Positions 47,201 to 56,407 of a stretch of 64,000 nt of DNA are shown in pieces. The notes under the pieces were generated by a model. The model was not told where the DNA came from, did not search any database, and worked only from the letters and a program-made list of their open reading frames with translations. Location of the stretch: assembly GCA_036924285.1 (NCBI GenBank), contig JAYKYS010000001.1, positions 5,120,501 through 5,184,500 on the forward strand, given 5' to 3'. Origin of the DNA: Asterella californica. Lineage: Eukaryota; Streptophyta; Marchantiopsida; Marchantiales; Aytoniaceae. Within the stretch, counting starts at the first letter, position 1. Every line of letters starts with the position of its first letter. Position numbers and translations under genes: made by a program.

Positions 47201-49111
47201 TCGTTCTCACATAAAGCATATGCTTTGACAGCATATCTGAAGAAGGGAGTAGATTACGTGTTGATTTTAGGAGATGAAGAAGCTCTAGCCGCCTTTGAGG
47301 AACTGAAGAAAGCTCTTACTTCAGCTCCGATCTTGGTTAAGCTCGATTGGAATAAACAATTTATTCTATATACGGATGCTTCAAATATAGCAGTAGGATG
47401 TACTTTAAGTCAGTATGATGTTGAAGGTAGAGATCATCCTATCGCATATGCTAGTCGGCAAATGATCAAGGCAGAGAGAAATTATTCTGTGACAGAGAGA
47501 GAAGGATTAGCAGTGATCTATGCTTTGAGAAAATTTCGACATTATCTCATAGGAGGCAAGTTCACTATCGTTACAGATCATAAGGCATTGAAGTACATCT
47601 TCAATAAACCTATGGTCGAAGGACGATTAGCAAGGTGGAAGCTCTTATTGTCAGAGTACGACTATGAGATCTGCGATCGACCAGGGAAGAAACACGCGAA
47701 TGCAGATTTGCTATCTAGAGCTTACGATGGGGATGGAGAGGAGCCGGTGGATGACACCTTTCCTGACGAATATTTGATGGTCTTGAGCAACTCTATTATC
47801 CCAATAGAATATCAAGAAATTTGGGATTTTGTTACGGAAGGTGTCTATCCAGATGGGATGCGGACCAGAGAGAAGAAGGCACTGGTGAAACGAAGTCAAC
47901 CTTACTCGGTGGTGGAAGGTGTGTTATTCCGTGAAGGAGTTGATGGGGTCCTGAGAAGAGCTGCGAGCAAGGAGGAGTCTCTACGACTCATGGAAGAATT
48001 CCATGACGGTCCAGTATGTGGAGGACATTTCGCAGGCAAGTTGACGGCTCATAAGATACTCGATGCAGGATATCACTGGAGGGGGATGTTTAGAGATTGC
48101 TTGACGTATTGTAAAACTTGTGATGTTTGTCAAGCTTTCGCTATCAAATCTAGTGTTTCCACTCCTCTTAGATCTATTCCGGTTCTTGGACCTTTCGAGA
48201 AATGGGGAATAGATTTTGTTGGGCCTTTGAATCGCACCCCTCGCAACAATAAGTATATTGTTGTAGCCACAGATTATCTTACGAAGTGGGTAGAAGCTAG
48301 ACCTCTTGTAACTATTGGAGAAGTTGAGGTGGGTAGATTTCTGTACGAACGGATCATAACTAGGTTTGGATGTCCTTTGGAGTTAGTTTCTGATAGGGGT
48401 CGAGAATTTGTGAGTGGCATGACTACTGCTATGTGCACCCACTTCTCCATTTCTCAGAGGGTTACTACTTCATATAAACCTAGTTCAAACGGTTTGGTAG
48501 AGAGGACAAACTTTACCTTGTGTCAGATGTTAGCAAAGGATGCTGACATGGAAGGGGCCAAACACAACTGGGACAAGCGTCTTCATGCGGTTCTATGGGA
48601 GTATCGAACAACAGTGAAGACATCTACGGGATATTCACCTTTCAAGATGGTGTATGGGTTGGAATCCAGATTACCGATCCAGTTCGACCTAACCACCTTT
48701 CAGACCTTACAAGCTGGATTAAAGAGAAAGGGTGGTCAAATAGCTGAGAAAGAGAGGAGAGAAACTTTGTTGGAGCTGGAGGAGAATAGAGACGATGCAG
48801 CTCAACGAATTGAGATGGCCCAACTACAACAGAAGAAGAGCTACGACAAGCGCTTGGCGAAGAACAAAACGAAATTACAGCCATTTCAAAAGGGTGAGTG
48901 GGTGATGCTATGGGATGCTATTAGGCACAAGCGAGTTCAAAAGAAGTTCTTACGTCGATATTTTGGGCCTTTCATCATCTCCAAAGTGTGGAGTAATAAC
49001 ACCTATGATCTTCAAGAGAGAAGTGGTACGTTCTTCGACCGAGTGAACCACGACAAGTTGAAGAAGTTTCATCAACGTGATACTTCACTCCGAGGACGGA
49101 GTGAAAATTAA
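44285..49111 (+). CDS. Gag-Pol polyprotein of element C (intact)
   Basis: The 1608-residue single frame begins at ATG 44285. Gag (about 1-330) contains a capsid-like region (WYEDRKKRRVVGTPDDTWEV, FLPDENYEKLMVEV) and a knuckle with unusual CX2CX3HX4C spacing (C296; CFTCGGSHFQRNC). Protease near 489 has D-G-G (VLVDGGSAVNAISE). RT has FRVMPFGLCNAPATFQRFMN and the catalytic box FIDD at 880-883. RNase H starts at D1031 (LYTDASNIAVGCTLSQ). Integrase has an HHCC finger from H1248 to CDVCQAF and catalytic D1310, D1370, E1406, the classical D,D35E spacing. The C-terminus has YFGPFIISKVWSN and no chromodomain. All catalytic positions I can check are kept, so it is plausibly functional. Confidence 0.96.
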   Translation: MGKLPVFYGKDGEDVEGFVRDFKRACIGNGDRKKSEWVGLIPEFLESSALTWYEDRKKRRVVGTPDDTWEVLTEALIETFLPDENYEKLMVEVTYLKQGEKEKVRTYAERVEKLEQKFRVVLRKSGDVVEPTMVGIGAMLTKNFIGGLRPEIRTQVRYERPTSKADAVKIATRMEESLDGDDLQPMTVGAACGDVQGPSMPTLKPASVPTVRFQNLTPIAPTSAVTVTVPSRSVTPDFRDELKSLTDSLADLKINMVNLLQHRSPNVGGGSRGYGNYQSRGGPPQGSPSNYTSQGCFTCGGSHFQRNCPSRNGGTADGASTSQSKDKGVACIDILEPRDVREGFQSVELLAQERKRMRTHFEEGEPVVMEDSPSQNTRSSKSSSKTKERRKKLGNTDFTISMEQSKYNVVEDVGKQRANITVGQLIALNPSVRKELRSGLSSRRGRKKKVNPSTVGVSALDASEGEVCNKASKVEARINGRDVSDVLVDGGSAVNAISERLMRKLDLVPTRPSSITVGMANRQRVRPLGVLERVCVSVMGVQVNMTFQILKESSYEMLLGRPWLRAVHATDNWHKGYLRIGPNHHRIKVPLLGDQVGTSESDRPTSDYWESEVVDTTSDVGTNSSDSESENTSSEEEREERNVGVNVVDLFPSPEVQRDRDKEPLTPEEVERRIATLRYGSKVTKEEKSCFEEIFRKYIHVFAFSYKDLREVTLEQHRIELEKEVKPVRQKQRRVSPPIANLVKEEIEKLHTAGFIYEVEHSEWVSPIVIVKKKNGKLRVCVDYKKLNAVTKKDYYPLPFINEILEEVAGNEWYSFGDGYSGYNQIKIAPEHQHLTTFTTPWGTFAFRVMPFGLCNAPATFQRFMNKVFEPFLGKFVRDFIDDFCVYGSKEKHFEHLVKVLECLDVANGSLNPEKCIFGCEEGLLLGHIISKDGIAVDPEKVQKILELPFPSTLTKLRQFLGMVGYYRRFILSFSHKAYALTAYLKKGVDYVLILGDEEALAAFEELKKALTSAPILVKLDWNKQFILYTDASNIAVGCTLSQYDVEGRDHPIAYASRQMIKAERNYSVTEREGLAVIYALRKFRHYLIGGKFTIVTDHKALKYIFNKPMVEGRLARWKLLLSEYDYEICDRPGKKHANADLLSRAYDGDGEEPVDDTFPDEYLMVLSNSIIPIEYQEIWDFVTEGVYPDGMRTREKKALVKRSQPYSVVEGVLFREGVDGVLRRAASKEESLRLMEEFHDGPVCGGHFAGKLTAHKILDAGYHWRGMFRDCLTYCKTCDVCQAFAIKSSVSTPLRSIPVLGPFEKWGIDFVGPLNRTPRNNKYIVVATDYLTKWVEARPLVTIGEVEVGRFLYERIITRFGCPLELVSDRGREFVSGMTTAMCTHFSISQRVTTSYKPSSNGLVERTNFTLCQMLAKDADMEGAKHNWDKRLHAVLWEYRTTVKTSTGYSPFKMVYGLESRLPIQFDLTTFQTLQAGLKRKGGQIAEKERRETLLELEENRDDAAQRIEMAQLQQKKSYDKRLAKNKTKLQPFQKGEWVMLWDAIRHKRVQKKFLRRYFGPFIISKVWSNNTYDLQERSGTFFDRVNHDKLKKFHQRDTSLRGRSEN

Positions 49112-49124
49112 GTCTGGGGGTAAA
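49112..49124 (+). promoter_or_regulatory. Polypurine tract of element C
   Basis: The purine-rich AGTCTGGGGGTAAA segment lies directly between the Gag-Pol stop and the 3' LTR. The homologous tract in element D was split by element A. Confidence 0.75.
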
Positions 49125-49919
49125 TGTCACGTCACAAGTATCCCATTATTTGTGTGCATGTTTATATAAGTTTCATTAGGTATGACTATCTTATAGGTTA
49201 CTCTAGTTCGAAGATCTAAATCTAGAGTGATCAAAACTAGCCATAATTAGCGGAGATAGTTATAACTAAGTTGGGGAAACTATTAGAGGTTCCACTATGA
49301 CACTATGTGACAAGTGCGGAGCTCTAAATATGCTTCTCAAAAGTATGTAACTTTGTTGACCATCGCTGATTAGATGCATGATGGAAAGTCATGCACAAAG
49401 ATCTAAAGATGCTCCTCAAAAGACGTATTAGTTTGTTGTCGCCTTCCGATTGGATAGGGTGGAAAGTTAACACTTTACAAAAGCTAAAGTAGGAGAATCT
49501 CTTACTTTTGTAAAGTAGAACAAGTAATGTGTGTGCTATTCTTAAAGGCTTAGTAGCCTTTAGAAGTTTTACTATTTTGGATTGCGCACTTACCATGAGG
49601 TAACGTAACTTAGTGAAAGTTACCACGGTAAGAAGTTGTAGAGTATATAAGGAGGAGTTGAGAAGGTGGAAGACACTCTCATTTTCCTGACTGTAAGTAA
49701 AGTGAGCATTGGAGACCTTGGGAGTCCTTGAGTATTTTGCGATGTAATGTTGAGAGCGGGATTAGAACTTGTGTGCAGGAACGCTATTAGAGGTACCGAT
49801 GTGACCATACGGGTTGTTGAGTGAAGTGAGCATGGGTGTACTTAAATCTTTGTAATTAGGGTGCACTAGTAATCCTAGTCATCTGAGGTACCCCTGGGTG
49901 AGAGACAGGCCGGCTTACA
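49125..49919 (+). repeat. 3' LTR of element C
   Basis: The 795-bp LTR is nearly identical to 42299-43093. Its TATA-like TATATAAG is at 49644-49651. Confidence 0.96.
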
Positions 49920-49989
49920 GGACCGAGACTCGCACATGCATAATTAGGACCATCGACCTTAAACCTTGAAACATATACTTGAAATTGGT

Positions 49990-51233
49990 CCTGAACCCAC
50001 TACGTAAGGAAAAGCTAAAAATGCTGCAAGCGCTTTTCTGGTCTATCTCCACCGTTTGGAATTCTAGGAGCGTTGACACCTGAACTGTCTACAATAGAAG
50101 TAGTGACCGAGAATCCTCTATCTGCTGCAACTCTATGGTGCACCAGAAAGTTATGGAGTATGCATGAAGTCTTCACTATTTCCGCTGCCCACTCAACACT
50201 GCTAATGATACCGACATTTAGAATATTGAACTGTGCTTTTAGAACTCCAAATGCTTGTTCTGATCTGATGTTCAGTCTGCTGACGTGTAGACCGTGGTTA
50301 CAAGTTGTATGACGGCATCATCCACCTCTCTATGGTGTATCCGGAATCACCTAGCAAGTATGGTTGAAGACAAAAAACCGCTCAGAAGTGTGACCATCGG
50401 CTCCAAAAGTACTTTTTCATCTTGTATGTGCGTCATAAAGCTGATGTCCTCAAGACCCGAGCATCATGGTTGGATCCGGTTCTCCCGTAACTAACATCAA
50501 GAAACATATCATAAGTGTCACACACACACTGCAACACCAATGAATGATATGACTTCCGGTTGTAATACTCAATTGGCAACTCACGCACTGGAGGAACCTT
50601 TATCCGTATATGTGAACCGTCAATAGCCCCATCGCAGTTTGGAAGGCCTGATTTCTGTTGGAAATCTGCAGTTACCTTCTCCAACGCAGCTCTTGTTGAC
50701 CATCGAACGAATAAAGGATCCATGAGAGCTCCTATAGCACGGATTATATCTACAAATGCTTCTTGTGATGTTGTCTCGCATACCAAACTTCTCATCCACG
50801 TGAAATGAGTCATGGTTGTAGTCAACGAAGCAAGGCTACCTCCACTCTAACCTCAAATGACACCGCTTTCTGATATTTCATATCATTCTTGAGTACATGG
50901 CTAGAAAGCATCTGCACCACAATAAGAAACAAAGCTTTCGACATACAAAGAGTCTTAATCCAACGATCATCATCGTAACTCTCCCTTAAATAGTATCTCA
51001 ACCATATAGGCGATCTGTGCTTTACCCACCAAGTGTGTTGATGTACTTGTTGTTCATGCGCCACGACTAGCTGACAAGCAGTAAAAATGATTGTGAGAGA
51101 CTCATGCACGTTATTTTGGATATGTAAGTGCTGCTGGTTGGACTCGTCAGCATTCTCCAACCGAACGACTCCACAACTATTCAAATTGTTGTCATCACTG
51201 CTGAGACCACCATGGTGAATATGCCCCAAACGT
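49990..51233 (-). pseudogene. PIF/Harbinger transposase (DDE), decayed
   Basis: Minus-strand pieces from 51229-50822 (ending YQKAVSFEVRVEVALLR) and 50825-50433 join across a frame change. The second piece carries the nuclease signature: TSQEAFVDIIRAIGALMDPL, GLPNCDGAIDGSHIRIKVPP (first catalytic Asp in AIDGSHI), RKSYHSLVLQCVCDTYDMFL and SNHDARVLRTSAL (second Asp). After further shifts the C-terminal block is readable at about 50270-50100 (SEQAFGVLKAQFNIL, ILHNFLVHH; catalytic Glu in SEQAF). This is the DDE_Tnp_4 family pattern. The 5' end runs into the solo LTR. No functional protein is expected. Confidence 0.88.
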
Positions 51234-52605
51234 TGTCGCGCTACTTGGCGGCTACATGCTTGACTTCTACTCCGACGCTTAGGTTTAGTAGTTCTAGAAG
51301 TTAGCTCATACTACTTCTAGTCCTTTATGTATATGTTTGACACCTTTGCATACGATGTTAACACTATTTTGAGTCCTAGTAGGCTGATAGTATGTTAGTT
51401 ATCTTGTTCAAGCATTTGTGCGCTTGTGCAAGTGACTTCTTACTTGTCTATGACGTTCAATGTACATAACTTAGGGTTTCCATGCTGATAGGGGTTTGAG
51501 CTCATGGGTTGTACTTACTTGTCGCCCATGCACGCTTTCTAGCTGATTTAAGTTAATTTTCGGGGCTACGTGTCGTTTTAGGTAGTTTAAGTTTTACGCT
51601 GGCACTCTAGGGGGCTTGACGTGGTAGCCTATGAGTAAAACTAAGTTGCCACGTGGTTTAGGGTACTAAAAGGACAACCAAGTGGAGCTATGAACTCCCA
51701 TTGGTCTGTTTTTGTCTTTTGTTAAACTCTAAATTTAGAAACAGAGCTCTAGAGTGGAGTTCGAGCATTTGGTGAAAAAACTTCGAAATCTGAGAGCACA
51801 GGGGAGAGAGCTCGTCATGCCAAGCACCTCCAGTGAAATTTTCGATCAATGTGAGTCAATAAAGACGGAGTTATGAGCAATTGAAGTTCGGATTGTGCCA
51901 GAACTGAATCACTTTTGTTGGATTTAGGGTTTTCAGTGTCACTCGCAGCAGATTTGAGGAAATTGCTTCAAAACTTCGAGGTTGTGTTCTCTGCTAGCAG
52001 GGCTACGATTTCCCAAAAAGTTTCATATCGATTGAGCGACTGAGTAATCCAGGGCGGCCGCTGAAGTTGAGGGGGTCTGAAAAGCTCTTAGTCTAGAGCA
52101 GCGACTTCAGAGGAGGAGATCTGGAGTTCTGTGTACATTCAGGAGTCCCAACTTCACAGGAGTGTTCAGCAAGCTGTGAACTGCAAATCCTGTAAGAAAC
52201 TTCGAAATTGATCGAGCCAAACTCCTGTTATAGGTCGAAATAGCTGGTTGGGTACCAGAAATTGCCGTAGTTTTCTTGTTCAGAACTTTTCTGTCCATAT
52301 CTCCGTGTCAGAATTTGATCTCAGGCTGAAACTTCGTGTGTGAGTTCAGTAGTACCTCATTTGCATGTAGGGGAAGTTTAGAAGTCTAAACCTTCATAGT
52401 TTTCTTCTCCGTGAGTGTCAAAGTTCGCCGCCAGATCCTATTACTGCCAGCTAGACCTGAATTTTGCTTTCTGAGCATATTACTAGATCTTACACATCTG
52501 TGTGAGTGTTTATAGCCCTATTGTGACCTGAAAGCCAACCTCTTGAGTAAACAACCACAGCCAGAAGCCCGGCGCTTTCCTAGGTAGACGGATCACACTC
52601 CGACA
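51234..52605 (+). repeat. Solo LTR of family A
   Basis: This 1372-bp copy of the A LTR in plus coding orientation starts TGTCGCGCTACTTGG and ends CACACTCCGACA. ACGT flanks it at 51230-51233 and 52606-52609. No internal sequence remains. It interrupts the Harbinger element upstream of its transposase. Confidence 0.94.
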
Positions 52606-52960
52606 ACGTCTGCATAAAATATTCATAAAAGATCAATTTATATCGCGTATAAGTTATACCAAAATCTTACATACATACAATCTTTTTAAAAATATATATT
52701 GATTTCTTCTTCAACATCACCAACAGCAATGACAAGTCAGCCTTGAAGGCGAAGTTTAAGCGTATTTGTAAGTATATTTCCATGGCAATTAAGTAGGCGA
52801 AGAACCCCACCTGGTCTAATACATACCAAGGGGACTAGATACCTGACTTGCTTGACGATAGACGACATTTAAAAAACAGAGGAAGACACAAAATTGATGA
52901 GTTTACAAAAAGAAATGCTCAAAGAAAGAGCACTTTCAAGTTTACGCAAAAATCTGAACT

Positions 52961-52987
52961 GTAATGGGTTTAGCCTACACCCATTAC
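52961..52987. terminator. 9-bp hairpin after the Myb-like gene
   Basis: GTAATGGGT (52961-52969) pairs with ACCCATTAC (52979-52987) across a 9-base loop, at the 3' end of the minus-strand Myb-like gene. A role in 3' end formation is only a suggestion; it could be chance. Confidence 0.3.
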
Positions 52988-52991
52988 GGGT

Positions 52992-54186
52992 TCATGAAAT
53001 AGCACGGCTCTGAGAACTAAAAGCTGATCCAATGTCAGCTAAAGTACTTGTCATCTTATCTAACACAATAACCAGCTGATCCGAGTGGATTTTAGGTCTA
53101 TGCAGCTTTTGAGACTCTAGATCTTTGTACAATTCAAGCTTTTTGTTCTCCATCTCAACAATAGAATTACCAAAATTGGTTAGTGTCTGATTAAGAGCAG
53201 ATGAAGAACGACCTATGTCTCGGTTTCTCTTGTCATAATTATGCGGACTTGTAGCTTCAGCATCAGATGGAGAAGTCGAGGCACGAATCCACATTCGTGT
53301 TGTACAACAGCTTGAGGTTCAAGTTCAAGACCAGACCTGAACTTGGAGTTAAGGTCTCAACCATACATGGAGAAGTCGTTCCACTATCGTTTATAAGATA
53401 GTAGCGTTCAGAGAAACTCACTGGGAGCTTCTTCTCTTCACGTTCATCTCGTGTCAGAGCAGAATATGAAGCATTTTCGGAGGTCTTATTATGGTCACGC
53501 GCTTTCCTGTAACCACCAATAATATTCTCTCATTTATTTCTGATCTAAGGAGTATCTACTTCTACTCCTTTCGAGTGAAGGTATGACTGAATTTTTCTAA
53601 GCTTAGTCTTAGCTGATTGCATGTTTGCTAAGCTCAAATTTTGACAATGCTCTTCAACTCAATGCGTTTAGCTTCAACGCAAATGCATGACTTGTCATTC
53701 TTGCCATGTGAATCTAGTCCTTCGCTGTCCATTACCTGGCATGGGCGACACTGGTTGAGATGAATTGTCCACGTCTGGAATTGGACTTTGCTGAGAATCC
53801 ACAGAACTGACACCAATAACATTTGGATGAATTTGTGTGATTTCTTGTTGTACAGGCTCATCAACCAGGATCGCACTGTCCAAGCTGCTGCCCATTATCT
53901 CTCGCAGATTAGACAGAGGTGCCCACATTCTATCGGCAGAGATCTGTACAGAATTTGATAGGATTTGAAATGGTCTACGCTGGCTATACAGGCTGAGTAT
54001 ATCATCGTGGGTATCTTCCATGGTATCCTCTTCATGCTGCTCGTCCTCACCTGCAGCTTCCCAAATGTTGAACATTTTTCTCCTCAGCGACATTGTCTCA
54101 GCTTCAATTTGTATATACCAGCTTATCAACTTCGCGATGCAAATAGTGAACAAAATCGACAGGAAAAGACACCAAGATTCGCACAT
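52992..54186 (-). pseudogene. Harbinger second gene: Myb/SANT-like DNA-binding protein, decayed
   Basis: The open part at 54186-53695 ends in an acidic/Ser-rich stretch followed by NGQRRTRFTWQE, the start of a Myb/SANT-like domain. Downstream frames continue it (QNLSLANMQSAKTKLRKIQS, ENIIGGYRKARDHNKTSENA, KKLPVSFSERYYLIND) with several stops where Trp or Glu codons are expected. The C-terminal piece 53294-52992 is a coiled coil (LTNFGNSIVEMENKKLELYK) likely used for oligomerisation. In PIF/Harbinger elements this protein binds the transposon ends and imports the transposase. It lies upstream of the transposase in the same orientation, as expected. Confidence 0.82.
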
Positions 54187-54190
54187 CCCT

Positions 54191-55000
54191 CACAATTCAA
54201 TCGCAGCTCTTGCACACAACATATGCACATCCGGCAACTATATGAAATGACTGAGCATAAACTGCAAAAGCGGACCTTCCGTAAATGAGAGACACAACTA
54301 TCTACTTCACTCACGGTTTTTCTCGTTCAATTCAAACAAAATCTTGCTCGTCTCGCACTCAGTCAGTTCGGTGTAGTCAGACTCCTTCCTTTTCTCCCGC
54401 TTTATCTGACGTGGACATAAGATTTGACGCGACGGCTTTCACAGAAACTTCAATTCACACGTGATAAAAACTCAGAATCCAAATGAAATACATGTCTCCA
54501 CCAAACCATCTCCCAGAAATTAGAAAACTGTATGATAAGAGGTCTCCTGCTTGGAAAAACAAAACTGACGCTGGTGCGGGGAACCCCCTTATTACCAACC
54601 CTCAAAATTACAAGCATGAGAACAAAAACTGCCCCGGAAAAGTTATTTGCGGTCCGGTCCTATGTTCCCTTCTTGTCTACCACTGAGAACACTAGTATGG
54701 TTTTAATTTCTTTTCCAATGTAGAGCTCAAAATAATAGACAAAAGATACAACGCAATTTCAATATTGAAACAAAAGCAAAGACTATGGAATCTGAGACAA
54801 TTGAAACATGGAAAAATCTAAACACACCAGTTTGGTAAATAAAGGGGCTTCTACTCAGAGGTATCTTTCAGTTGTAACGTAAAGCACTGGAAAATTTCGA
54901 GCAACGTAATATCACTAACAAACAACGTGATTTCATGACATCGTATGAAAATCTTTTTACGTGTTTTATACAAACTAATGTATTGTATGACGTGTATTTA
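54191..55000. other. Unassigned region between Harbinger and element F
   Basis: No supported gene. This may include the 5' end of the Harbinger element. It ends in TTTA, the duplicated target of element F. Confidence 0.5.
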
Positions 55001-55954
55001 TGTAACGTTCGACCGCAGATCACGGAATCGAGTCATCCGTCTCTAGCCAATGAATCGCCGAACGTGAACCTCCTTGAAGACCAGTATACTTTATTTGTGT
55101 CTCCAGATCCAGTTCGTTAAACTTTCCGCTAATAAACACCAAGGATTGGATAATCGTCGGACGAGTTTAGAATAACCAACTAGTCTTTTGCAGGTCTCTG
55201 GTACTAATCTCAGGTTTCAGAATGCAATGGAAACTATTCTGGGCCTGGGTTGGATAAAATTTGGGCAGCGCTTCCGCTACTGATGATCAAGTCGGAACGC
55301 AATAATCCCTGCAGAACTACAGCCAGGACTAGGAAGCCTAGTGGATGCTAGGAAGTAGGAAGGCAAGGTAATAACACCGAAATAGAGTCAACTCCACACC
55401 AGACGTTTCAGTCCAGCTTTGGCACTCAATCCAAGCTTACTTATCATATAACAAAGAAAATCACGGACTCATATACATTACACGGTGTTTTCTTGCTGAC
55501 AGAGTCTCGGAGAAACGCTCAAACCGGCAATCTTTCCTGCTACTGGAACTCTCTGATGAGAATTTAGCTTCGGAACTGGAATTTCTCCAAAAGTTGGTTT
55601 TCTCTCTAAACGCTCTGATTACTGTAAAGACTAAATTGACTCCAGAATTCCTCTGGTAACCTCAGCCTGTAGCTCTTAACCAAGGGTCTTCTCTCTGTGG
55701 AATCTAGTCTAGAACTCTAGTCTGCCAAAACATCTTCTCTGCTCACCCAGTCTGGACTCTCTGTAAGCCTCCGCTCTGCTCTTGCTCTCTGGTGTTCTCG
55801 TACAGTGAAAAGATGAAAAAGTCACTTTTTAGGGTTCGTGACCTTGGCTATATACTTCTCATTTGCCTTCAGTTCGCAGTCTCCTGAGACCGGCAGTCAA
55901 CACCACGTGTGCTTGTTAAATCATCGCCCTTTATATTTAGTAAACGGCGTTACA
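55001..55954 (-). repeat. 3' LTR of element F
   Basis: In coding orientation it starts TGTAACGCCG and ends GTCGAACGTTACA, 954 bp. A TATA-like TATATAG lies at 55848-55854 (minus strand). Confidence 0.93.
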
Positions 55955-56407
55955 ATCGTCCCAACCAAGAAAAAGCAGCTCTTCCACTGAACTACGATAT
56001 CTGCAATACCACATTAGTAACAACACTTTCTCAAGTCCATAGAAACACTATCCCATCCAGGGTAAGCTCTTTCTGAGAGCTATGCTCTATTACCGAGCAT
56101 TCGTTGAAGCTTTCGGGTGAGACAAAACCCTAGCTTCCAGGTGGTGAACTCGTCAGTTCTCTTTTATCCACCTCCTTACTATGATACACACATAGTAGCG
56201 TCAGCCTAAACCTGATTGACATCCGACAGTCATAAGAAGTCAGCAGACCACAACTCCACCTTTAGACGAGCAGATTGGTCAGATCTACTCGATTCCATTG
56301 TCCTTGAAGGGCCTTTTGCATGACTCTTCTGACTCGATTCAATCCACCGCTTAGCTGGAAGAAAACACTACGGACTATCGTCTCACAAAGTATCTACGCA
56401 GTGGTTC
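55955..56407 (-). other. 3' untranslated region of element F
   Basis: Non-coding stretch between the chromodomain stop and the 3' LTR. The bases next to the LTR read GGTTGGGACGAT on the minus strand, a weak purine-rich PPT candidate. Confidence 0.5.

Larger units (their letters stand above)
42299..49919 (+). mobile_element. Young full-length Ty3/Gypsy element C
   Basis: Identical-length LTRs (795 bp each; 42299-43093 and 49125-49919) differ by only two substitutions that I can see (in cataActagc and gattGgatg). They enclose a PBS, a small zinc-knuckle ORF, an intact 1608-codon Gag-Pol and a PPT. This is the youngest element in the window and may be active. No clean target duplication is seen: the left flank ends cggac and the right flank begins gaccg, sharing only GAC. 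The right flank lies in the 3' side of a Harbinger transposase remnant. Confidence 0.95.
49980..54190 (-). mobile_element. Decayed PIF/Harbinger DNA transposon
   Basis: Two minus-strand genes characteristic of plant PIF/Harbinger elements lie in one block: a Myb/SANT-like protein (54186-52992) and a DDE transposase (about 51233-49990). They are separated by an A-type solo LTR (51234-52605), which inserted later. Terminal inverted repeats were not identified, so the outer boundaries are only those of the genes. Element C inserted beyond the 3' end of the transposase. Confidence 0.8.

Noticed and set aside
42291..49930. 5-bp target duplication for element C
   Set aside because: The flanks cggac and gaccg share only three adjacent bases, so a normal duplication is not supported.
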